Origin: Calothrix sp. PCC 7507
GTDB taxonomy: Bacteria; Cyanobacteriota; Cyanobacteriia; Cyanobacteriales; Nostocaceae
DNA: 64,000 nucleotides
NCBI RefSeq assembly: GCF_000316575.1
Contig: NC_019682.1
Coordinates: 5,454,001-5,518,000, forward strand
Direction of reading: 5' to 3'
Under the pieces are notes generated by a model. The model was not told the origin of the DNA, searched no databases, and saw nothing but the letters and a program-made list of their open reading frames with translations. Positions 1 to 8,234 of this stretch are shown here, piece after piece (position 1 is the first letter of the stretch; every line of letters begins with the position of its first letter). The position numbers and the translations under genes were made by a program.

Positions 1-69
1 AAACGACCCAAAGCCTAGCAATCTCACAGTACGTATCCAAATCAAGCCCCTGCCTTAAGAATTAGATAC

Positions 70-98
70 TTGAATATTCTATAAAACTATGCTATCTT
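70..98 (+). promoter_or_regulatory. Putative promoter of tRNA-Gly
   Basis: TTGAAT at 70-75 and TATCTT at 93-98 are separated by 17 bases and lie just upstream of the tRNA at 116. This is a sigma70-like match only. Confidence 0.35.
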
Positions 99-115
99 TT
101 TAAAGTTGGAAGTTA

Positions 116-186
116 GCGGGCGTAGTTTAGTGGTAAAACTATAGCCTTCCAAGCTATTAATGCGGGTTCGATTCCCGCCGCCCGCT
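116..186 (+). tRNA. tRNA-Gly (anticodon UCC)
   Basis: A complete 71-nt cloverleaf. The acceptor arms GCGGGCG and CGCCCGC pair perfectly and the discriminator base is T186. The anticodon loop CTTCCAA gives UCC, which reads GGA/GGG glycine codons. The T-arm has the usual GGTTCGATTCC. CCA is not encoded. A hairpin terminator follows directly. Confidence 0.96.
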
Positions 187-197
187 TAAAAAACATG

Positions 198-229
198 ACC
201 CTTGTAAGTTAAAGCTTTCAAGGGTTTTT
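198..229 (+). terminator. Rho-independent terminator of tRNA-Gly
   Basis: ACCCTTG (198-204) pairs with CAAGGGT (219-225) and a T-run follows. It begins 12 nt after the tRNA end. Confidence 0.8.
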
Positions 230-246
230 TGTATTTATTCCCACGA

Positions 247-669
247 TCACGTTGATAGATTAATTGGCATATCTGGATCAATCTCAATCACGGTGATTTT
301 GGCATTCTCAACTACCGTATTTCCCACAATTGTGTTGTGCATTGCCTCAAACTTCGATTCTTCCTCAGCAATGTGTTCGTAGTGCAAAATTACATGGTAA
401 TGCTTGGTAATTGGTTCTCCAGAGTCCGATTGCTCCGCTGTATCCCAATTTATGTTTTGTCGTTCTTCCGCCATCCGACGATAATCATCGGCTAGCTGTT
501 CTAAGGCGATGGCGATCGCGTGTTCTTTTGTTTGACCATAGCATCGCAAGTTCTCCGTGGGAAAATCAGTCAGAGATGGCGACATCTGGCAAATGTACTT
601 TCCATCGTTTTGGGATAGCACTGCGATCGTAATGGTTCCAGTAATTTGATCGGGGTTCTCATCCGTCAT
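247..669 (-). CDS. Conserved hypothetical protein, 140 aa
   Basis: No function is recognised with confidence. The N-terminal half (about residues 12-60) has an alternating strand pattern and then the helix AIAIALEQLADDYRRMAEE, loosely like a HicB-type domain, but no HicA partner is adjacent. It is acidic and has no membrane segment or signal peptide. I start at ATG 669; the reading frame extends 15 nt further to a TTG, but the ATG is the more natural start. It lies convergent to the tRNA and downstream of pstB on the same strand, separated from pstB by a terminator-like hairpin, so it is probably transcribed alone. Confidence 0.6.
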   Translation of the reverse strand: MTDENPDQITGTITIAVLSQNDGKYICQMSPSLTDFPTENLRCYGQTKEHAIAIALEQLADDYRRMAEERQNINWDTAEQSDSGEPITKHYHVILHYEHIAEEESKFEAMHNTIVGNTVVENAKITVIEIDPDMPINLST

Positions 670-735
670 AGTACCGCGCTGCAAGATTTAAAGTCGTGGT
701 TGAGTTGTTAGCGCATCGCTTTGCTCAGTCAACAT

Positions 736-767
736 AAAAACGCTCCCTGAGCGTAGTCGAAGGGAGC
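736..767 (-). terminator. Terminator-like hairpin downstream of pstB
   Basis: On the minus strand GCTCCC and GGGAGC form a stem around a 14-nt loop and a T-tract follows (736-741). The loop contains the dispersed core TGAGCGTAGTCGAA, so a repeat appears to have been used as a terminator. Confidence 0.5.
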
Positions 768-855
768 AAATGAAGTCAATAAGAAAAGCGGCGATCGCTC
801 ATAAATTTTTGCGTGACTGTCAAATTTCAACAGCCGCACCGGAGTTTTGCACAAT

Positions 856-1662
856 TTAACCAAATCTACCGCTAACGTAATCGCGAGTATCTTGCTGTTG
901 AGGATTGTTGAAGATTACTTCTGTGGCGTCATACTCAACCAGGAAGCCAGTACGACCACCTTTATCTGATGATTTGACGTTGAAAAAAGCTGTTTTATCG
1001 GATACCCGTGCAGCTTGCTGCATGTTATGAGTAACAATAACGATGGTGTATTGCTCTTTCAGTTCGTGAATGAGTTCTTCAACCCGCAGGGTGGAGATGG
1101 GGTCAAGAGCAGAGCAAGGTTCATCCATCAGGATAATTTCTGGTTGTACTGCGATCGCTCTAGCAATACATAAACGCTGTTGTTGTCCACCAGATAAAGA
1201 TGAGCCGCTTTGTCTGAGTTTGTCTTTGACTTCATCCCACAAAGCCGCTTGGCGTAAACTCCGCTCTACTAATTCTTCCAGATCGCCTTTGTAACCGTTG
1301 ATTTTAGCCCCGTAGGTAATGTTGTCAAAAATCGATTTCGGAAATGGGTTCGGTCTTTGAAATACCATCCCGATTCGACGACGCACTTCTACAGCGTCAA
1401 CGTCGGGTGCATACAAGTTTTTATCGTAATAAAAGACCTTACCTTCTGCTCGAAACGATTCAATTAGGTCGTTGAGACGGTTATAACATCTCAATAATGT
1501 GCTTTTACCGCAACCTGAAGGACCAATAAAGGCTGTCACCCGATTTTTCGGGATATCTAGCCAAATATTCTGCACAGCTAAGAAGTTGCCGTAGTAGATG
1601 TTAAGGTTTTCTGTACGTAGAACGGTTTGGGTGCCATTCACTGTGCCAATGTTAGTAGCCAT
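856..1662 (-). CDS. pstB: Phosphate ABC transporter ATP-binding protein PstB
   Basis: Hydrolyses ATP to drive high-affinity phosphate import through PstC/PstA at the cytoplasmic membrane. In the 268-aa product the Walker A GPSGCGKS is at about 47-54, the Q-loop region FQRPNPFP at about 101-108, the ABC signature LSGGQQQ at about 156-162 and Walker B IILMDEP at about 176-182; the H-loop is in VIVTHNMQQ. The start is ATG 1662 (MATNIGT); the longer reading frame to 1800 would overlap pstA and has no family support. It is the last gene of pstS-pstC-pstA-pstB, and no phoU follows. Confidence 0.96.
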   Translation of the reverse strand: MATNIGTVNGTQTVLRTENLNIYYGNFLAVQNIWLDIPKNRVTAFIGPSGCGKSTLLRCYNRLNDLIESFRAEGKVFYYDKNLYAPDVDAVEVRRRIGMVFQRPNPFPKSIFDNITYGAKINGYKGDLEELVERSLRQAALWDEVKDKLRQSGSSLSGGQQQRLCIARAIAVQPEIILMDEPCSALDPISTLRVEELIHELKEQYTIVIVTHNMQQAARVSDKTAFFNVKSSDKGGRTGFLVEYDATEVIFNNPQQQDTRDYVSGRFG

Positions 1663-1718
1663 GATATAGTGTGGTGTCGGTTTGTGGGATGTGAATATGC
1701 CCTTGTGACGTGGTTGCG

Positions 1719-2600
1719 CTAGGCTTTTTGGCGAGTAGCCCAGCGAGCAATGATACTGGTGATCAATACCATCAGTACCAGGATTAGGGACGCTGCCCAA
1801 GCTAATGATTGGAGATTTTTAAAGGGAGTAGTAGCGAAGTTATAAACTAATACAGCTAGGGAAGCTGTGGGTTTAAACAGGCTATCCGGCCAAAATGGCG
1901 AGAAGAGAGCCGTGAATAGTAGAGGTGCTGTTTCTCCAGATGCGCGAGCGATCGCCAAGGTTGAACCAGTTACAATAGCTGGTAAGGCTGCCGGTAAAAC
2001 TACTTGTGTTACTGTCTGAAAGTGTGTCGCACCTAACCCAGTAGATGCTTGTCGCAAATCTTGGGATACTAACTGCAAAGCTTCATCAGCAGTACGGACA
2101 ATAATTGGCAACATCAAAATTGCTAAAGCGAAACCCCCACCTACAGCCGAGTAGGAACCTAAATTGAGCTTTGTTAAGGTCAAAACCACAATCCCGTAGG
2201 CAAATACCCCAGCAATAATGGAGGGAACTCCACTGAGAATGTTAGTTGCAAATCTTACCCATCTTGCTATCTTAGCCGAACTAAATTCTGTTAAATAGAT
2301 TGCTGCCAAAACACCAAATGGGACGCTAATCAAAGCAGCAATCCCTACCATCAATAAAGTTCCCAAAATAGCGTTACCAAAACCGCCGCCCTTTCTGAGT
2401 GGTGCGGGTGGTAGCTCAAAAAATACGCTGGGACTCAGACTACTAAAGCCTTGGATAATGACGTAAGAGAGTACTGCCAGTAAAGGCAACAGTACCAAGG
2501 CTCCACAGACAAACGCTAAAACCGTCATCCCTGTGTTAAACAGCGTCCTCTTAGACATGGGAGCGCGAGTCAGGCTGCTTTCTGAAAAACTAGAACTCAT
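1719..2600 (-). CDS. pstA: Phosphate ABC transporter permease PstA
   Basis: Integral membrane permease of the Pst phosphate importer, 293 aa, with about six hydrophobic segments. The binding-protein-dependent transport (EAA) loop is visible around [20 protein letters not shown], where PstB docks. The first 20 or so residues are a hydrophilic Ser-rich tail before the first membrane helix. It starts 19 nt after the pstC stop, consistent with co-transcription, and is followed by pstB after 56 nt. Confidence 0.95.
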   Translation of the reverse strand: MSSSFSESSLTRAPMSKRTLFNTGMTVLAFVCGALVLLPLLAVLSYVIIQGFSSLSPSVFFELPPAPLRKGGGFGNAILGTLLMVGIAALISVPFGVLAAIYLTEFSSAKIARWVRFATNILSGVPSIIAGVFAYGIVVLTLTKLNLGSYSAVGGGFALAILMLPIIVRTADEALQLVSQDLRQASTGLGATHFQTVTQVVLPAALPAIVTGSTLAIARASGETAPLLFTALFSPFWPDSLFKPTASLAVLVYNFATTPFKNLQSLAWAASLILVLMVLITSIIARWATRQKA

Positions 2601-2619
2601 AATTCAACACCCAACTAAG

Positions 2620-3570
2620 CTAAATTCGCTTGACTCGGAGAACGATGAACTCTGCTAGCACATTGACTACAAGTGTCAAGAAAAACAGCACTAATGCAGC
2701 GTACATCAAAGCCGCAACTTGCAGACCACTAGCTTCTGAAAATTGATTTGCTAATAAAGAAGAAATTGTATTGCCTGGTGCTAAAAGAGAAAGACTCAGG
2801 TTGTTGGAGTTACCAATTAACATGGTGACAGCCATCGTTTCTCCCATTGCCCGACCTAGTGATAACATCACCGCACTAACGATGCCAGAAAAAGCAGCAG
2901 GAATCAGAACTTGAAAAATAGTTTCCCAGCGGGTTGCGCCCAGTCCTAAAGACGCTTGGCGTAAACTTGGGGGGACGGAAATCAACGCATCCCTGGATAT
3001 AGCTGTGATGATGGGCAAAGTCATAACTGCTAATATCACCCCTGCCGGCAACATTCCCGGGCCAGTGGGAGGAGTACTAAAAAATGGTAAAAAACCCAAA
3101 GAACTATGGAGCCATTTACCCACGTTGGTAATGATTGGCACTAAAACGAAAATGCCCCATACGCCGTAAACAACGCTGGGGATAGCTGCTAGAAGTTCTA
3201 CTAGAAATACTAATACTAACCGGACTTTTGCTGGCAAAAAATCTTCGCTTAACAAAATGGCGGTGCCAACACCAATGGGTACAGCTATGAGTAGACCAAT
3301 AAAAGAACTAACTAGAGTTCCATAAACTGCAGGTAGAACTCCATAGTCGCTATTAACCGGGTTCCAGTTGGTTTTGACTAAAAAGCCAAGACCAAATGCT
3401 TGGATGGCAGGCCAAGCGCCAATAGCTACCTGTAGGGTGATCCATAATAGAATGCCTGCGATCGCCAGTGCAAAAATCTTAGTCAGCGAAATAAAGCCCT
3501 GGTCTAGGTTCTTTTCTACTCCGGAGCGATTTTTAATCGCTGATGACAGATTTTGAGGTTGTGTAGTCAT
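2620..3570 (-). CDS. pstC: Phosphate ABC transporter permease PstC
   Basis: Second membrane permease of the Pst importer, forming a heterodimer with PstA. The 316-aa protein has a hydrophilic N-terminus of about 30 residues, six or more membrane segments and the EAA-type loop SLRQASLGLGATRWETIF in its C-terminal half. ATG 3570 is a normal start and the length fits PstC. The pstS stop lies 185 nt upstream; that gap may let pstS be expressed more strongly, as is common in pst operons, but no attenuator is obvious. Confidence 0.95.
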   Translation of the reverse strand: MTTQPQNLSSAIKNRSGVEKNLDQGFISLTKIFALAIAGILLWITLQVAIGAWPAIQAFGLGFLVKTNWNPVNSDYGVLPAVYGTLVSSFIGLLIAVPIGVGTAILLSEDFLPAKVRLVLVFLVELLAAIPSVVYGVWGIFVLVPIITNVGKWLHSSLGFLPFFSTPPTGPGMLPAGVILAVMTLPIITAISRDALISVPPSLRQASLGLGATRWETIFQVLIPAAFSGIVSAVMLSLGRAMGETMAVTMLIGNSNNLSLSLLAPGNTISSLLANQFSEASGLQVAALMYAALVLFFLTLVVNVLAEFIVLRVKRI

Positions 3571-3755
3571 GGATACTGACTTTAACGATTAAATCAGAAA
3601 GAATGTGTGAGGAAACTAAATTCGTCAAATTATCGGCTGTTTACTTAAATCTAACCTGAGACTCTGACAACGCACAGATCCCAGCGGCGAATATCCCAGA
3701 AGCACAGGCATTAAGTATTCAGGCAATCAAGTACTTTATAAATCCAGAATTTTGG

Positions 3756-4928
3756 CTATTTGCTAGCGCTAGTACCGCCGCCAACAGCAATCTTATAGTC
3801 TGGAGTGATTTGATCGGCAGCAGCAGCCACCTTGGTAATCACACTTTGGGGTAGAGGAACATACCCTAGTTCTTTAGCAATCTTCTGACCCTCAGTCAAA
3901 GCATATTCAATCGCGGCTTCAACTGCTTTGGCTTTTGCAGCTTCAGGATATTTCTTGTAAACCAGAAGCCAAGTGTAAGTCACAATAGGATAAGAATCTG
4001 CACCTTCTGGATCTGTAATAAAGGCTCGGAGGTCTGCGGGTAAGGTTACGGCTTCAAGAGTTTTAGCCGCTGATTCATCAGTAGCTGGAACGATTTTGCC
4101 GCTTTTGTTTTCCAAAGACGCAAACTTGAGGTTATTTTGTTTGGCGTAACCGTATTCTGTGTAACCGATTGCACCTTGAGTTTGTTGGACTTGGGCTGTC
4201 ACACCTTCATTACCCTTTGCACCAACGCCCACAGGCCATTTTACACTCTTACCATCGCCAACTTTAGTCTTCCACTCTGGACTAATGGTGCTGAGGTGTT
4301 TTGTAAATACTCCGGTCGTGCCGCTACCATCAGAACGATATATAACAGTGATTGGCTGCTTAGGAAGTTTCGCATCTGGATTAGCTTTAGCAATCAGTGG
4401 GTCATCCCAAGACTTGATTTTGCCTAGCAAGATGTCGGTGTAAACTGCCCGTGGTAACTTGAGTTCTGGCACATCGGGCAAGTTATAAGCTAGAACAATA
4501 CTACCAGCAGTCACGGGTAGCAAAATCACACCCTTGTCCACCTTCTTGATTTCTTCATCTTTCATGGCTACATCGCTGGCACCAAAATCCACAGTACCTT
4601 TGATGAATTGCTCTACACCAGCACCACTACCAACTGACTGATAGTTAACTTGCAAGTTCGGATATTTTTTATTCAAGTCATTGAACCAACTTGCATACAG
4701 CGGTGCGGGAAAAGAAGCTCCAGCACCAGTTAGAGTGACGTTTCCACCCAGATCCAGCTTGGCTGGGTTAGAAGCAGTAGTATCCTGAGCAGATCCAGGA
4801 GTTTCTTTAGTAGCTGTATTTTCTGGGCTTTGCTGTCCGCCACAAGCAGCTAGACTTAATGCCAGTGCTAACACTGGTATTGAAGCTGTGAGGCGATTAT
4901 TTTTCATTGCACTTAGAAGTGATAGCAT
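3756..4928 (-). CDS. pstS: Phosphate-binding lipoprotein PstS
   Basis: Periplasmic phosphate receptor that delivers phosphate to PstCA. A lipoprotein signal is clear: a short basic n-region (KNNR), a hydrophobic stretch and the lipobox LAAC followed by GG. Phosphate-site segments typical of PstS are present: TGAGASFPAPLY, GSGAGVEQF and YRSDGSGTTGVF. ATG 4928 is used; an alternative ATG at 4907 (MKNNRLT) would also leave a full signal peptide. The gene is first in the operon and has Pho-box-like repeats about 55-85 nt upstream, so induction by low phosphate is likely. Confidence 0.94.
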   Translation of the reverse strand: MLSLLSAMKNNRLTASIPVLALALSLAACGGQQSPENTATKETPGSAQDTTASNPAKLDLGGNVTLTGAGASFPAPLYASWFNDLNKKYPNLQVNYQSVGSGAGVEQFIKGTVDFGASDVAMKDEEIKKVDKGVILLPVTAGSIVLAYNLPDVPELKLPRAVYTDILLGKIKSWDDPLIAKANPDAKLPKQPITVIYRSDGSGTTGVFTKHLSTISPEWKTKVGDGKSVKWPVGVGAKGNEGVTAQVQQTQGAIGYTEYGYAKQNNLKFASLENKSGKIVPATDESAAKTLEAVTLPADLRAFITDPEGADSYPIVTYTWLLVYKKYPEAAKAKAVEAAIEYALTEGQKIAKELGYVPLPQSVITKVAAAADQITPDYKIAVGGGTSASK

Positions 4929-5476
4929 CGCTGTCAATCTTTAATCAATTTCCAGGTGAGCGCCTCTAAGATACCCCTAAAAGGTAAGCCTTAAGGTTAA
5001 CAATGGGTTAACTAAGTTAAAAATATCGTTTTTTTTAGCTGAACTTTAAATGTCGAATCCACCATATTTTAGCTACATTTTATACTCTGTTTTGGTAAAT
5101 TTGTAGCGTATTGATGTTTGCTTGTCTGTGTAAGAAAAATATATAGAACTTTTTAATAGTCTGGTTTTCTTGCTCAAGCTATAGAAAAACCATGCAAGTT
5201 CATCACAATGAGTGGTATTATTAGTGATTTAAGCTTTTTGAAAATAAATGTAGACTCGTAGCTGCTAGTCCTCAGACATAGCCAAATTTTCATCCTTGCC
5301 TTCTGGAAGCTGTGCGATCGCCCCAATAGTAGGTCAAGAAAATTCCAAAAGTACTTCAGGCAAAATAAAATACGATACTCCTTAATGTGTCAGTGCTAAT
5401 TTTACTGAAATATTCAACGCATTAGTGTCTACCCTGGTTGCCGAGACTTTTCCCTATTGCCCCTTTTCTCTGATAA
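4929..5476. other. Intergenic region between pstS and bioY
   Basis: 548 bases between divergent genes. It holds the Pho-box-like repeats next to pstS. Apart from AT-rich stretches and one GCGATCGC-like site near 5316, I see no gene or clear RNA. Confidence 0.5.
4982..5011 (-). promoter_or_regulatory. Pho-box-like repeats upstream of pstS
   Basis: On the minus strand TTAACC occurs at 5011-5006 and again at 5000-4995, an exact 11-base period, followed by the degenerate unit CTTACCT at 4988-4982. Tandem TTAACC-type octamers separated by three bases are the known SphR/PhoB-type site in cyanobacteria. The position before pstS fits. Confidence 0.65.
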
Positions 5477-6064
5477 ATGTTTGCCGCTTCCAATCAATTG
5501 TTATGGTCCATGATTGGCTTACTGCTCACAATGGGTGGCACATTCCTAGAATCCTATGGTATTAGCCTGCCTTGGAATTGGAGTAAGCAAGGAATTCAGA
5601 CTTTTTCTTTAGGTGTCAGTTATCAAATTGGCGCTGTGCTTTTAGTCGGTTGCTTAGGTGGAAAAAATGCTGGTGCGCTTTCGCAGATTGCCTATTTAGT
5701 TATGGGATTAACTTTACTACCTGTATTTTCTGAGGGGGGCGGTATTGGTTACGTCAAGCTATCTCACTTTGGCTATCTGCTAGGCTTTATTCCAGGAGCT
5801 TGGATTTGTGGATTTTTAGCCTTTAAAGCTAGGCCTCGACTAGAAACTCTCGCCTTTAGTTGTATTTGTGGCTTGTTAACTGTCCACGTCTGCGGTATTA
5901 CTTATTTAATTTTGAGCTATTTTTTTCAGTGGCAAGGCACAGAAAATCTGACATTAATACAAGCTATTATCAGCTACTCATGGTCTAAACTACCAGGGCA
6001 ACTAGCTGTAGTCTGTGCCGTTACAGTAATAGCATATATACTACGTCACCTAATGTTTTACTAG
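5477..6064 (+). CDS. bioY: BioY-family biotin transporter substrate-binding subunit
   Basis: S-component of an ECF-type vitamin transporter that captures biotin in the membrane. The 195-aa protein has about six hydrophobic segments. Family-typical pieces are GAVLLVGCLGGKNAGALSQ, a Gly-rich loop SEGGGIGYV and the helix FGYLLGFIPGAWICGFL. No EcfA/EcfT genes are nearby, as is usual for cyanobacteria, where solitary BioY or unlinked energy-coupling genes occur. It is followed 87 nt later by lspA on the same strand; the two are often neighbours in this group, and a heptad repeat array fills the gap. Confidence 0.85.
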   Translation: MFAASNQLLWSMIGLLLTMGGTFLESYGISLPWNWSKQGIQTFSLGVSYQIGAVLLVGCLGGKNAGALSQIAYLVMGLTLLPVFSEGGGIGYVKLSHFGYLLGFIPGAWICGFLAFKARPRLETLAFSCICGLLTVHVCGITYLILSYFFQWQGTENLTLIQAIISYSWSKLPGQLAVVCAVTVIAYILRHLMFY

Positions 6065-6103
6065 TCAATTGTCATTCGTCCTGTGTTCTTTGTCAAAAAC
6101 ATA

Positions 6104-6145
6104 CGACCAATGACCAATGACTAACGACTAATGACCAATGACTAA
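6104..6145. repeat. Heptanucleotide short tandem repeats (bioY-lspA gap)
   Basis: About six degenerate copies of aatgacc/aatgact in tandem. This is the STRR class typical of heterocystous cyanobacteria. Confidence 0.8.
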
Positions 6146-6151
6146 TTTGCC

Positions 6152-6628
6152 ATGCGCTTAAAAAATCGCCTTTTTTGGCTCACTGCCTTCATAGCTTTTT
6201 TCATCGATCAACTGACAAAATACTGGATTGTGCAAACCTTTAAATTGGGACAAACTTTACCACTCTTGCCAGAGATATTTCACCTCACCTATGTCACCAA
6301 CACCGGTGCGGCTTTTAGCTTGTTAAGCGGGAAAGTAGAGTGGTTACGCTGGTTATCCTTCGGAGTAAGTTTAGTCTTGATTGGGCTAGCATTACTTGGT
6401 CCAGCATTAAGTTTTTGGGATCAGCTTGGCTATGGGTTGATTTTGGGCGGGGCTATGGGCAATGGTATTGATCGGTTTGCTTTAGGCTACGTAGTTGATT
6501 TTCTTGATTTTCGACTGATTAATTTTGCTGTATTTAATATGGCAGATTCATTTATAAGTATTGGTATTGTTTGCTTGCTAATTGCTTCCTTGCAAAAACC
6601 ACCAACTTCACACCATAGGTCACGATAG
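6152..6628 (+). CDS. lspA: Lipoprotein signal peptidase (signal peptidase II)
   Basis: Aspartic membrane protease that removes signal peptides from diacylglyceryl-prolipoproteins such as PstS. The 158-aa protein has four predicted membrane segments. All family blocks are present: FFIDQLTKYW (residues 16-25), NTGAAFSL (50-57), GNGIDRFALGYVVDFLDF (103-120) and FNMADSFI (128-135), the last two supplying the catalytic aspartates. The length is normal and the start is ATG 6152. Confidence 0.95.
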   Translation: MRLKNRLFWLTAFIAFFIDQLTKYWIVQTFKLGQTLPLLPEIFHLTYVTNTGAAFSLLSGKVEWLRWLSFGVSLVLIGLALLGPALSFWDQLGYGLILGGAMGNGIDRFALGYVVDFLDFRLINFAVFNMADSFISIGIVCLLIASLQKPPTSHHRSR

Positions 6629-6851
6629 ATTGCAATTTTATATCGCAGCTTTGTCAATCTTTGGTATCAATCTGTTGGCAAAAAATTTGTACAATGAAGC
6701 CTGAGAGTTATTACCCCCAGGCTATTAGTAACTGAAACCTCGACTCAGTTAGACATGATTGGTTTCAGTGATTATTATTGCACAATGACTCATGGAACTA
6801 ATACCGTTTCTTTGTGAAGCTGCATATAATTCACCCCCCGGCTATCGCCGT

Positions 6852-6870
6852 CCCCCCTTACCAAGGGGGG
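6852..6870. repeat. C-rich/G-rich small hairpin
   Basis: CCCCCCTT and AAGGGGGG pair perfectly around a 3-nt loop. It resembles a small dispersed repeat rather than a terminator, since no T-run follows. Confidence 0.6.
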
Positions 6871-6937
6871 GACTACAGGGGGGTATTATTATGTGCATCT
6901 TTATACAAAATAGGTATCAGGTTTGTTGCATTAAATT

Positions 6938-7093
6938 TGAGAGGTTAATTAGTTCGTAGTCAGGACTTCAATCCTGGAATAGTTTAAGCACTAAACTACT
7001 CACTATAATTTCTCATCATTAATGAGACTGCGGGGCTGCGATATCCCCGACTTCTTTAAAGAAGTCGGGGGCATGAAAACCACGAACCTCTCA
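6938..7093. repeat. Dispersed palindromic element (MITE-like)
   Basis: It is bounded by inverted TGAGAGGTT/AACCTCTCA. Inside are the ttcgtagt.aggactt.a.tcct motif, shared with the element at 29578-29696, and a perfect palindrome of two 13-nt arms, 7045-7057 and 7058-7070 (CCCCGACTTCTTT and its complement). Confidence 0.5.
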
Positions 7094-7186
7094 CAACTTT
7101 AGGGACAGACCATTAGTGCAAAATGTCGGATTTACAAACTATCTGATCATTGATAGCAAATTTTTATCAGCACCGTACTTCAGCTT

Positions 7187-7801
7187 TTAATTACCTATAG
7201 TAGTTCCAGGTGCGGGAGTTGCGGGTGCTGGAGCTAAGTTGTTGGGAGCGCCAGATTCAGGTGCGGGAGTTACGGGTGCTGGAGCTAAGTTGCTGGGAGC
7301 GCCAGATTCAGGTGCGGGAGTTACGGGTGCTGGAGCTAAGTTGCTGGGAGCGCCAGATTCAGGTGCTGGGGTTATTTTGGTAGGAGAGCTAGCATCAGGC
7401 GCTGGAGTTACAGGTGCTGGAGTTAAGTTGCTAGGAGTAACAGACTCAGGCGCGGGAGTTAAATTGCTGGGAGTGCCAGCGTCAGGCGCGGGAGTTGCGG
7501 GTACTGGAGTAACTGTGGTGCTAGGAGTATTACCACCTTCAAAAGACTTGCTTTCTGGTATTGTAGTGCCACCAGAAGCGGCAGGCGAGAGAGGTGTACC
7601 ACCCGGACAACGGGAATTAAGGGGGGAACGCTCACACAGCACTTTAAACCCTTCTGCCGACAGCTTGATTTCCGTTGCTGAACCTGCGGATGAGCTACTG
7701 GATTCGTCTATAGGGGATTTACTTGATTGAGCAACAGCAACATTGGTGGTTAGAGCCAAAGTTAGGGCTGCACCAAACAAGCTCAGAGATTTTCCCTTCA
7801 T
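7187..7801 (-). CDS. Secreted Pro/Ala-rich repeat protein
   Basis: 204-aa exported protein of unknown function. Residues 1-24 form a signal peptide (basic MKGK, hydrophobic core, AVAQ cleavage region). A small middle part has two cysteines (ERSPLNSRCPGG). The C-terminal half is low-complexity with APVTPAPESGAPSNL-type repeats of 17 residues, preceded by shorter diverged copies. This looks like a flexible, possibly cell-wall-spanning linker. It stands alone between repeat-filled gaps. The DNA repeats are nearly identical, so copy number may vary between strains. Confidence 0.7.
   Translation of the reverse strand: MKGKSLSLFGAALTLALTTNVAVAQSSKSPIDESSSSSAGSATEIKLSAEGFKVLCERSPLNSRCPGGTPLSPAASGGTTIPESKSFEGGNTPSTTVTPVPATPAPDAGTPSNLTPAPESVTPSNLTPAPVTPAPDASSPTKITPAPESGAPSNLAPAPVTPAPESGAPSNLAPAPVTPAPESGAPNNLAPAPATPAPGTTIGN
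7209..7361. repeat. Three 51-bp tandem repeats inside the Pro/Ala protein gene
   Basis: The motif ggtgcggg recurs at 7209 and 7260 and again at 7311, giving a 51-bp period (17 codons, in frame). Copies differ at only a few bases. Confidence 0.85.
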
Positions 7802-8234
7802 TCTGAATTAACCTCAACGGAACACTCGCCCCATTAAATCAGACAAAATAATTTAGAAAATCTTCCTAAATGGGGATGTATAGGTTTACTGCAAAATATG
7901 TGGATTTGTTAAAGCTATAAAAGATACATCATTTGCCTTTAATTGGTGGTTTTGAGCAATACAAAAGCAAATGCGCTGTTTTTTGTTCGTAAAGCTAGTG
8001 ATAGTAAATAAAATCGGCATTTGAAAACAGAGAGAAGAATGTTGTCTATGTAAATAAATGATCAAGATTAACAGCGTAAATTAGCTGACTAGATATTGTC
8101 TTGGTGTAAGATTGACTCGTAAATAATTCCGTATAGCTAATTTATGATTTGGCTTACGAGTAAAATGATTGAAGACCAGCATCAAGATTTTAAATCCCTG
8201 CATTTTTTACTCATAAACGTGATGTGAATAGCCG
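7802..8234. other. Intergenic region upstream of divergent genes
   Basis: 433 AT-rich bases between the secreted repeat protein and the PBP gene. It presumably holds both promoters. I see no gene, RNA or repeat here. Confidence 0.4.

Larger units (their letters stand above)
6629..7186. other. Gene-free region with several palindromic repeats
   Basis: 558 bases without a convincing ORF. It contains a C6TT/AAG6 hairpin (6852-6870), a larger dispersed repeat bounded by TGAGAGGTT (6938-6946) and its inverse (7085-7093), and inside it a perfect 26-nt palindrome (7045-7070). Confidence 0.6.

Noticed and set aside
856-1800. 314-aa version of PstB
   Set aside because: The first 46 residues are out-of-frame pstA sequence; the conserved start is ATG 1662.
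7239-7730. 163-codon plus-strand frame opposite the Pro/Ala repeat gene
   Set aside because: It is the antisense shadow of a repeat-rich gene; the minus-strand frame has a real signal peptide.
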